From positions 1-19,222 of the forward strand of contig JBBRGO010000031.1 of assembly GCA_038224055.1 (NCBI GenBank): a stretch of DNA of 19,222 bases, written 5' to 3'. The notes beneath the pieces are model-generated. The model was given only the letters and a program-made list of their open reading frames with translations, searched no databases and was not told the DNA's origin. Shown one piece after another: positions 6,999-12,945 of this stretch. Both the position numbers and the translations under genes were made by a program. Within the stretch, counting starts at the first letter, position 1. Every line of letters begins with the position of its first letter. Source of the DNA: JBDSSS01 sp038224055 (lineage in GTDB: Bacteria > Actinomycetota > Actinomycetes > Actinomycetales > Dermatophilaceae).

Positions 6999-7757
6999 TC
7001 ACTCGACGACGAGGATCTGGTCGGCGGGTGGGGCGGCGAGTCCGAGGTCCTCGTTCCACTGGGAGAAGTCGAGCCGGCCGGGCGCGGCCGAGGACCCGGT
7101 GAACCGGACGAGCTCGAGCTTGTCCTTCGAGACGTAGAGCGCGCCCTCGGTCTTGCCCCCGGCGGCGTCGGTGAGCACCCAGCAGTCGGTCCCGTCGACG
7201 GTCTCCTCCCCGACCTTCTCGGAGATCTTGCCCGCCGAGACCGCGCCGAACGCCTTCTCGAGGAAGGACTTGAGGCTGAGGCCGTCGGTGATGCCCGCCG
7301 CGCTGGCCGGGGCCTTGACGAACTTGTCCCCGGCCGCCTGCACCGGGGCGGGCGCCTTTTGCGCCTTCCAGAAGACGGGGTCCGCCTGCATGAAGACGCC
7401 CGCCGGCACGGCGATGAGGTGCAGCGTGCCGTCGGCGCCGAGGTCGAGCGACACCTCGGACTCCTTGCCGTCCCCCGTGCCCTTGAAGTCGATCTTCATC
7501 GTCGAGCCGCTCTGGTCGATCGACCCTGCGAACGCGCCCGACGTGGCGGCGAGCGCGTGCGTCCGCGCCTGCTCGAGGATGCCGGCCGCGTCCGTGGGTG
7601 CCGCCGCCGTCGAGGTCGCGCTCGTCGTGGTCGCGGAAGGCGTGCTCACCGCGGCGGTCGTCGACTCTGCGGGCGTCTGCGAGGAGGAGCAGGCCGCCGT
7701 CCCCAGGCTGAGGGCGAGCACGGCCGCGAGGGAGACTGCCCGGGTCGTCGTCGTCAT
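6999..7757 (-). CDS. Putative lipoprotein, paralogue B of a tandem pair
   Basis: 252 residues from ATG (7755-7757) with AGGGAA about 8-10 nt upstream. The signal sequence AVSLAAVLALSLGTAAC gives a candidate lipobox cysteine at 23 (Thr at -3 is less usual). A Thr/Ser/Ala-rich linker follows to about residue 57. The body shares with paralogue A the blocks SGAFAGxI, VGEETVDxxxCWVLT, GALYVSK and a C-terminal PGxLDFSxWNxDLGxxAPPxDQ. The single cysteine in CWVLT is conserved in both, which may matter for ligand binding or dimerisation. It probably sits on the outer face of the cytoplasmic membrane and may bind lipids or other hydrophobic ligands. It is divergent from the thiolase gene, with 248 bp between. 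The frame extension upstream to 7988 runs through the intergenic region and is not supported. Confidence 0.78.
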   Translation of the reverse strand: MTTTTRAVSLAAVLALSLGTAACSSSQTPAESTTAAVSTPSATTTSATSTAAAPTDAAGILEQARTHALAATSGAFAGSIDQSGSTMKIDFKGTGDGKESEVSLDLGADGTLHLIAVPAGVFMQADPVFWKAQKAPAPVQAAGDKFVKAPASAAGITDGLSLKSFLEKAFGAVSAGKISEKVGEETVDGTDCWVLTDAAGGKTEGALYVSKDKLELVRFTGSSAAPGRLDFSQWNEDLGLAAPPADQILVVE

Positions 7758-7936
7758 GGTCTCGTTCCCTGTCGGAGGTGTCCGGAGTCGGGTCCGCGGT
7801 GGTCGCGGCGGCTCCGCGACGCCGTCGTGGCGCCTCGCTGAGCCTACGTCCTCACCCCGGGAGGATGCCCGGTGGCGCGCGTGATGGTGTCCGCGGCTGT
7901 CCACCGCCGGCTCAGCGGCATACCATCGGGGTCGAG

Positions 7937-7952
7937 GTGAGCGCTCGCTTAC
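7937..7952. promoter_or_regulatory. TetR-type operator-like dyad upstream of the thiolase
   Basis: The 16-nt sequence GTGAGCGCTCGCTTAC is an almost perfect inverted repeat (one mismatched pair), with the AGCG-N2-CGCT core typical of operators bound by TetR-family regulators of fatty-acid and acyl-CoA genes. It lies 54 nt before the GTG of the thiolase gene, in the region shared with the divergent lipoprotein genes. A TACCAT -10-like element is immediately upstream at 7921-7926. The binding protein is not in this window. Confidence 0.5.
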
Positions 7953-8005
7953 CTGCCGTCCCGCATCGGAGCGGGAGCGGCGTGCCACCGTCCCAGGAGG
8001 ACTCC

Positions 8006-9229
8006 GTGACCGAAGCCGTCATCGTCTCGACCGCCCGATCGCCCTTCGGGCGCGCCTTCAAGGGCTCGCTGAAGGACGTGCGACCCGACGACCTCGCGGC
8101 CACCGTCATCCGTGCCGCGCTCGACAAGGTGCCCGCGCTCGACCCCGCCCTCGTCGAGGACCTCTACCTCGGCTGCGCCGAGCCCTCCGGGCGGCACGGC
8201 TCGAACATGGCCCGCGTCGTCGCGACGCTGCTCGGGCTCGACGGGACCCCCGGCGCGACGGTCAACCGGTTCTGCGCGAGCTCGGCCCAGACGACGCGGA
8301 TGGCCTTCCACGCGATCAAGGCCGGCGAGGGCGACGTCTTCCTGTCGGCCGGCGTCGAGTGCGTCTCGCAGTACACCGACTGGGCGGGCGCGGGTGGTGC
8401 TGCCGCCGACACCCAGAACCCCCGCTTCGACGAGGCGCAGGCCCGCACGAAGGCAACGGCCGAGCACAACACGCCGTGGACCGACCCCCGGGCCGACGGA
8501 CACCTCCCCGACGTCTACATCGCGATGGGCCAGACCGCCGAGAACGTCGCGAATGCCTTCGACATCAGCCGCGCACGCCAGGACGAGTGGGGCGTCACGT
8601 CCCAGAACCGGGCCGAGGCCGCCATCGCCCGCGGCTTCTTCGACTGGGAGATCACGCCCGTGACGACGCCGGACGGCACTGTCGTCAGCAAGGACGACGG
8701 TCCGCGCGCTGGTGTCACCCTCGAGGCCGTCCAGGGCCTCAAGCCCGTCTTCCGCCCCGACGGGACGGTCACGGCCGGCAACTGCTGCCCCCTCAACGAC
8801 GGCGCGGCCGCGCTCGTCATCATGAGCGACACGAAGGCTGCCCAGCTCGGACTCGAGCCGCTGGCCCGGGTCGTGTCGACCGCGGCCTCGGCCCTCTCCC
8901 CCGAGATCATGGGCCTCGGTCCGATCGAGGCCAGCGCCCTCGCCCTCAAGCGGGCCGGCATGTCGATCGGCGACATGGACCTCTATGAGATCAACGAGGC
9001 CTTCGCCGCCCAGGTGCTCGGCTCGGCCGACCAGATCGGGATGGACCTCGACAAGCTCAACGTCAACGGTGGTGCGATCGCGATCGGTCACCCGTTCGGC
9101 GCGACCGGGGCCCGGATCACCGGCACGATCATCAACGCGCTGCGCGACCGCGACGAGCAGTTCGGGCTCGAGACGATGTGCGTCGGCGGCGGCCAGGGCA
9201 TGGCCGTGATCTTCGAGCGCCTCAGCTGA
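8006..9229 (+). CDS. Acetyl-CoA C-acyltransferase (thiolase family, FadA3-like)
   Basis: 407 residues from GTG8006, fixed by a strong AGGAGG (7995-8000) 5 nt upstream and by immediate homology (TEAVIVSTARSPFGRAFKG). All thiolase landmarks are present: nucleophile Cys90 in VNRFCASS, NEAFAAQ (330-336), GGAIAIGHPFGATGAR with His362, and CVGGGQGMAV with the acid/base Cys392. The enzyme condenses two acyl-CoA units or cleaves 3-ketoacyl-CoA in beta-oxidation; direction and chain length are not readable. The acyl-CoA setting agrees with the TetR-like operator upstream. No hydratase/dehydrogenase partner (FadB) is adjacent. The gene ends 36 nt before a long hairpin that separates it from the convergent lytic-enzyme operon. 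Confidence 0.92.
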   Translation: MTEAVIVSTARSPFGRAFKGSLKDVRPDDLAATVIRAALDKVPALDPALVEDLYLGCAEPSGRHGSNMARVVATLLGLDGTPGATVNRFCASSAQTTRMAFHAIKAGEGDVFLSAGVECVSQYTDWAGAGGAAADTQNPRFDEAQARTKATAEHNTPWTDPRADGHLPDVYIAMGQTAENVANAFDISRARQDEWGVTSQNRAEAAIARGFFDWEITPVTTPDGTVVSKDDGPRAGVTLEAVQGLKPVFRPDGTVTAGNCCPLNDGAAALVIMSDTKAAQLGLEPLARVVSTAASALSPEIMGLGPIEASALALKRAGMSIGDMDLYEINEAFAAQVLGSADQIGMDLDKLNVNGGAIAIGHPFGATGARITGTIINALRDRDEQFGLETMCVGGGQGMAVIFERLS

Positions 9230-9265
9230 CCGACCACGCTCACCGTGGACGTTGTCAGAAACGAC

Positions 9266-9301
9266 GGGTCGGTGCTGCTCGCGGAGGAGCAGCACCGACC
9301 C
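9266..9301. terminator. 15-bp perfect stem, bidirectional terminator candidate
   Basis: GGGTCGGTGCTGCTC (9266-9280) and GAGCAGCACCGACCC (9287-9301) form a perfect 15-bp stem with a 6-nt loop. It lies between the stop of the thiolase gene (9229) and the stop of the convergent lysozyme gene (9323). No T-run follows on either strand, consistent with an actinobacterial U-less terminator. Confidence 0.8.
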
Positions 9302-9322
9302 TGACGGTGTCCGGTCGGCAGC

Positions 9323-10276
9323 TCAGTCGATGAGGCTGCCCCACGTGCTGTTGCCGACGACGCCGTCGACGACGAGTCCCGTCTTCGACTGGTAGGCCCG
9401 CACCGCCGAGTACGTCGCGGGTCCGAACGACCCGTCGACCGTCAGTGAGTAGCCGGCGTCGACGAGCTCGCGTTGGAGACCCTTGACGGCTTCTCCCGAG
9501 GCGCCCTGGCGCAGCACGGGCAGGAGGGAGTACCACGTGTTGTTGCCGACGACGCCGTCGACCGACAGCCCGTGCGCGGACTGGAAGCTCCGCACCGCGG
9601 ACTCGGTGGCCGGACCGAATGAGGCGTCAGTCGTGACGCTGCGGCCCGACGCACGGAGGAGGTACTGCAACGTGCGAACGGCCGCGCCGCTGCTGCCGCT
9701 GCGCAGGACCGGCAGGCTCGTCTCCGTGCTGCCGCCGCCGCTGCCGCCCGTGCCGTACTTGCGCAGCACGTCGTTGGCGTACGCGACGCGTTGGCTCGTC
9801 GCGCAGGTGCCGCAGCGCTCGAACTTCTGCATGAAGACGGTCGTCGCCGCGTCGACCGTCGCCGCGGACCGCAGGCTCGACAGCCCGTAGCCGGAGTACG
9901 TCGTCAGCTCGTACCACGTGAAGTCGAGCTGGGCGGGCAGTGCGTAGCGGCTGCGGGAGCTGAGCCCGGCGTACCAGACCACGTTGTCCCGGGAGGCGGT
10001 GTCCCACCGGCCACCCTCGCTCCACTGGGCGATGCCCATGCCCGGGCCGCCCGGCTGGTTGGCGTAGGGGTTGACGGGGCTGCCCGACTCCTGGATGAGG
10101 TTGCCGACGATGCCGGCGGACTGGCGTTCGGTGAGGCCCTTGGACACGAAGTAGTCGAAGGCGATCTCATCGTTCGACGCGGCGAGGGCGCTGGGCGCCG
10201 AGACGACACCGAGGATCGCGACGGCCACCCCGGCAAGCAGTCCGGCGAGGGTTTTGCGGGTGGTGCTGGTCTTCAT
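9323..10276 (-). CDS. Secreted phage-tail-type lysozyme with two PG_binding_1 domains
   Basis: 317 residues from ATG (10274-10276), with GGAG 6 nt upstream. A Sec signal peptide (MKTSTTRKTLAG, hydrophobic core, APSALA) ends near residue 32. Residues about 34-175 match the phage tail tip lysozyme type: FDYFVSKGLTERQSAGIVGN, then LIQESG with the likely catalytic Glu63, then GPGMGIAQWSEGGRWD. A Gly/Ser linker (176-186) leads to two PG_binding_1 repeats at about 188-251 and 253-316, each with the LQ...DGxFGPATxSAVRxFQ...G-VVDGVVGNxTW pattern. It should bind peptidoglycan and cut the glycan strand outside the cell. It is the last gene of the four-gene operon, 13 nt after the amidase stop. No phage structural gene is nearby, and the signal peptide argues against a prophage endolysin. 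Confidence 0.88.
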   Translation of the reverse strand: MKTSTTRKTLAGLLAGVAVAILGVVSAPSALAASNDEIAFDYFVSKGLTERQSAGIVGNLIQESGSPVNPYANQPGGPGMGIAQWSEGGRWDTASRDNVVWYAGLSSRSRYALPAQLDFTWYELTTYSGYGLSSLRSAATVDAATTVFMQKFERCGTCATSQRVAYANDVLRKYGTGGSGGGSTETSLPVLRSGSSGAAVRTLQYLLRASGRSVTTDASFGPATESAVRSFQSAHGLSVDGVVGNNTWYSLLPVLRQGASGEAVKGLQRELVDAGYSLTVDGSFGPATYSAVRAYQSKTGLVVDGVVGNSTWGSLID

Positions 10277-10289
10277 CTGAGTCTCCGAT

Positions 10290-11426
10290 CTACGCGAGCA
10301 GCCTGCTCCACGTGTTGGGGCCCACGACCGCGTCCGCGTCGAGGGCATGAGCGGTCTGGAAGGACTTCACGGCCGAGGCGGTACCCGAGCCGAACACGCC
10401 GTCGACCGTGACGGCATGCCCCTGGGCGGTGAGGGTGGTCTGGACTCCGCGCACCGCGTCGGAGGTCTGGCCCTGGCTGCAGGTGACCGCCAGCGGCGCC
10501 TCCCACGTCGCGCGCCCGATGACGCCGTCCGCGGTCAGGCCCTTCGACTGCTGGAAGGAGACGACCGTGGACTTCGTGCCGGGACCGAAGGCGCCGTCGA
10601 CCGTGAGGCCGCGTCCCGAGTGACGCAGCAGGTACTGGGCCGTCGTGACCCGGAAGCCGCTGTTGCCCTGCTGGAGGGTCGGCCACGTCCGGGTTGGGGA
10701 TGGCGGCGGGTTGCTCGTGCCCAGTCTGGTCGCGACCTCGGAGCGGAGCTGGGGAAGCCTCGCGTACAGGGCGTTTCCCGGGCACTCGGTGTCGAGGAAG
10801 TCGCGGTGACCATAGATGTCCTCGGGACCGAGGCCGTACGTCTGGCAGAGGTAGGCACAGAGGGTGACGAGGGCGTTCCACTGCGACGTGGTGGGCAGGG
10901 CGGTGGTGTAGGTGCCCTCGTTCTCGATGCCGATCGAGGTCGCGTTCTGGCCCGTGCAATGGGCGCCGAGCGGGAAGACCGTGCTCGTTCCCGCGCCGAG
11001 ACCCTCGATCGAGCGGTGCCGACCCTCCATCGCGTAGCCGCCCCGGCTGATGGTGAACTGCTGGCCCGAGTCGATCCAGCCGCGGGCGAAGTGCCACTGC
11101 TGGATGTTTCGGGCGAGGGAGTATGCCGCCGCCTTCGAGTAGTCGGTCGTGTTGCCCGAGGCCGTGTGGTGCACGAGGATCTTCTGCGGCGGTCCGGTCA
11201 TGCCGACCGTGCCGGTGGCCGGCTGGGCGCCCCACGTCGCGCAGGAGGCGATCGTGGGCCGCGCGACGGCGGCGTTGGCCGGACCCGCCTTGGCGACCCC
11301 GAGAGCCCCCGCCGCGCCGACGCCGAGCGCGCCGAGGAGAAGTGCGCGACGGGCGAGCGCCGGGGACGGGTTGACCGAAGCGGGTCGAGTCGAGCGCTCG
11401 GTGTGGCTGCAACCATCACGACACAT
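10290..11426 (-). CDS. Secreted N-acetylmuramoyl-L-alanine amidase (Tat) with two PG_binding_1 domains
   Basis: 378 residues from ATG (11424-11426), with AAGGAG about 6 nt upstream. A twin-arginine type signal (ALARRALLLGALGVGAAGAL, RR at 26-27) ends around residue 53. The amidase_2/PGRP domain (about 60-235) has the zinc ligands expected of the family: His86 or His87 in ILVHHTAS, His207 in DIYGHRDF and Cys215 in DTECPG, plus GIENEGTY near 166-173. After a Pro/Ser linker, two PG_binding_1 domains follow (about 248-310 and 315-377). The enzyme should cut the bond between MurNAc and the stem peptide. Folding with metal before Tat export would fit a zinc enzyme. The M15 gene ends 48 nt upstream and the lysozyme starts 13 nt downstream. 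Confidence 0.9.
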   Translation of the reverse strand: MCRDGCSHTERSTRPASVNPSPALARRALLLGALGVGAAGALGVAKAGPANAAVARPTIASCATWGAQPATGTVGMTGPPQKILVHHTASGNTTDYSKAAAYSLARNIQQWHFARGWIDSGQQFTISRGGYAMEGRHRSIEGLGAGTSTVFPLGAHCTGQNATSIGIENEGTYTTALPTTSQWNALVTLCAYLCQTYGLGPEDIYGHRDFLDTECPGNALYARLPQLRSEVATRLGTSNPPPSPTRTWPTLQQGNSGFRVTTAQYLLRHSGRGLTVDGAFGPGTKSTVVSFQQSKGLTADGVIGRATWEAPLAVTCSQGQTSDAVRGVQTTLTAQGHAVTVDGVFGSGTASAVKSFQTAHALDADAVVGPNTWSRLLA

Positions 11427-11474
11427 GTGGATCTCCTTGTGGGACAGCGATGTTGTTGGTCACAACGCGGCCTG

Positions 11475-12224
11475 TCACCAGCCGGAGCAGGCGTGGGCGT
11501 CCCACGCGATGCTCGTCCGGATGTCGACGTGGGCGTGGTCACTGTGGGCCGGGTAGCCGGGGCCGAAGATGCCACCGAAACCGGCGTAGCGGGCCTGCTT
11601 GGCGATGCTGCAGATCGAGGTGGCGCTGTTGCCTGGAACGAGGTCGAGCGCCCCACCGCTGAGGTGGACGCTGTTGCTCGCGCCACCGACCGAAGCGTTG
11701 CAGGCCGAGTCGCGGAATCCGGACGTCACCTTGAGGGGGTGGTCACCCAGCTGGTGGCGCAGTGCTTCCGCCCGCCAGAGCACGCGCTTCATGTTCTCCT
11801 TGTTCGCCGCCGTGCCGGTGAACCCCTTGCCGCAGTTCTGGCTCGCCTCGGCGTAGCTGAAGTGCACGGGGGTGCAGTCCGGGTCCTGCAGTGCGTAGAT
11901 CTTCGAGAACGTCGCCGGGCCGGCGACGCCGTCCGCCGCCAGGCCGTACGCCTTCTGGAAGTTGCTGACGGCCGTCTTCGTCTGGGGCCCGAACGACCCG
12001 TCGATGCCCATGACCTGGCCGCGCGGCACCCAGCCGGCGACCCGGATCTGCAGCTGCGTGACGTCGGCCCCCGACGCGCCGGCGCTGAGCGTGCGTGGCC
12101 AGGAGTAGCACTGGGCGGCATGGGCGACCGGGGCCGTGGCGGTCATCGTGGCGGTGGCGACCCCGAGCCCGCCCAGTGCGAGGGCGATGGCGGAAAAAGC
12201 GTGGGTGAATCGGTTCCTGCGCAT
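11475..12224 (-). CDS. Secreted M15-family zinc peptidase (D-Ala-D-Ala carboxypeptidase type) with PG_binding_1 domain
   Basis: 249 residues from ATG (12222-12224), with AAAGGA 8 nt upstream. A Sec signal peptide ends at AHA (35-37). The PG_binding_1 module is N-terminal (about 45-112, GIDGSFGPQTKTAVSNFQ and DGVAGPATF). The catalytic part (about 120-236) has the M15 zinc triad: SVHLSGGALDL gives His187 and Asp194, and HSDHAHVDI gives His230/His232. This order, binding module first and peptidase second, is that of the Streptomyces albus G carboxypeptidase. Cys39, 117, 131, 175, 205 and 246 could form disulfides. It should trim or cleave stem peptides of peptidoglycan. Endopeptidase activity is an equally possible outcome for this fold. 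Second gene of the operon. Confidence 0.88.
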   Translation of the reverse strand: MRRNRFTHAFSAIALALGGLGVATATMTATAPVAHAAQCYSWPRTLSAGASGADVTQLQIRVAGWVPRGQVMGIDGSFGPQTKTAVSNFQKAYGLAADGVAGPATFSKIYALQDPDCTPVHFSYAEASQNCGKGFTGTAANKENMKRVLWRAEALRHQLGDHPLKVTSGFRDSACNASVGGASNSVHLSGGALDLVPGNSATSICSIAKQARYAGFGGIFGPGYPAHSDHAHVDIRTSIAWDAHACSGW

Positions 12225-12244
12225 GCGTTCGTTCCTTTCGTAAG

Positions 12245-12263
12245 CGGCCTGTCCTACAGGCCG
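12245..12263 (-). promoter_or_regulatory. 8-bp stem-loop between operon genes 1 and 2
   Basis: CGGCCTGT (12245-12252) and ACAGGCCG (12256-12263) pair perfectly around a 3-nt loop, between the stop of the small secreted protein (12284) and the start of the M15 peptidase (12224). In the transcript it could protect an upstream mRNA end, act as a partial terminator that lets gene 1 be made in excess, or mask nothing. It lies 14 nt upstream of the M15 ribosome binding site and does not overlap it. Confidence 0.5.
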
Positions 12264-12283
12264 AGACTGGGCTGTCGTTGCGA

Positions 12284-12715
12284 TCAGGTGTAGGGGTTGT
12301 CGACCGAGTTGCCGACGAGGGCCCAGCCGCTGTCGTCACCAATGCGCGCCTCGATGCGTCTGATCGGCTTGGAGTCGCTCCACGAGAGCCCGTTGTACGA
12401 CTTGTAGAGGCTGTCGCACGCGTTGTTGTTGGTCGTGTCGTAGCGCTTCGTCGTGTAGACGTATGTGCCGTCCGTGTGCCAGACCTTGAGGTGCACGTAG
12501 CCGTTCGCCCCGTTGCACAACGTGTCCTTGATGCTCATGTTCACGCTGGTCCGGTACGCACTCTGGAACGAAAGCGTCGCGCTCCCGCATGCGTTGGTCC
12601 CGCAGGCGTCAGAGCGGCTCGTCGCTGCGGATGCCGCAGCGGTCGGGCCGAGAATCAGGGCGGGAACGGCAACCGCGCCGACCAAGAGCCCAAGCGTCTT
12701 CTTCTTCAGGTTCAT
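12284..12715 (-). CDS. Small secreted orphan protein with four cysteines
   Basis: 143 residues from ATG (12713-12715), with GAAAGG 7 nt upstream. The longer frame to 12823 runs through the intergenic hairpin and is not supported. A clear Sec signal (MNLKKKTLGLLVGAVAVPAL, then ASA cleavage near 30) leaves a mature protein of about 113 residues with Cys38, 43, 67 and 100, enough for two disulfides. It is rich in Tyr, Asn, Ser and Thr with alternating strands (YVHLKVWHTDGTYVYTTKRY), suggesting a small beta-sandwich. I recognise no family. Its codons are visibly less GC-rich than its neighbours (for example an AAC-rich run at 12420-12430), hinting at different ancestry. It heads the lytic operon, so it could be a wall-binding factor, an inhibitor of the hydrolases or a toxin. 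That is inference from position only. Confidence 0.8.
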   Translation of the reverse strand: MNLKKKTLGLLVGAVAVPALILGPTAAASAATSRSDACGTNACGSATLSFQSAYRTSVNMSIKDTLCNGANGYVHLKVWHTDGTYVYTTKRYDTTNNNACDSLYKSYNGLSWSDSKPIRRIEARIGDDSGWALVGNSVDNPYT

Positions 12716-12734
12716 CCGGGTGCCTTTCGTCCGA

Positions 12735-12755
12735 GGCCACCCCTGTGTGGTGGCC
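12735..12755 (-). promoter_or_regulatory. Inverted repeat GGCCACC-N7-GGTGGCC before the lytic operon
   Basis: Perfect 7-bp arms (12735-12741 and 12749-12755) lie 19 nt upstream of the first gene of the lytic operon. The arm centres are 14 bp apart. It could be an operator overlapping the transcription start or a 5' leader hairpin. The divergent XRE/NB-ARC regulator is the obvious candidate to bind in this region, but this is inference. Confidence 0.45.
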
Positions 12756-12870
12756 AGTGATCTCACCTTCCCGGCGCGTGGCCCCGGAGCCCACGGACAA
12801 CCCGGACAAAGGGACCCGTACATCGGTGGTCCGAGTTGCGGGGCGGCGCCTCCTCCCCCACGATGCGAGG

Positions 12871-12892
12871 GCGGGACCTCAGCGGGTCCCGC
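12871..12892 (+). promoter_or_regulatory. Inverted repeat GCGGGACC-N6-GGTCCCGC before the regulator gene
   Basis: Perfect 8-bp arms (12871-12878 and 12885-12892) lie 53 nt upstream of the regulator ATG. It does not share sequence with the repeat at 12735-12755, so if both are operators they serve different proteins or different roles. A transcript hairpin, or a weak terminator limiting regulator synthesis, would also fit. No convincing -35/-10 pair was seen in the 230-bp gap on either strand. Confidence 0.45.
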
Positions 12893-12945
12893 GTTCGCCG
12901 TCGTGAGTTGCCTCGCGGTGGCCGCACACCACGTCAGGGGATGGC

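Noticed and set aside
9323..12224. Prophage or phage lysis module
   Set aside because: The lysozyme is of phage-tail type, but all enzymes have Sec or Tat signals, there is no holin, portal, tail or integrase gene, and all four genes are arranged as a normal secreted-protein operon.
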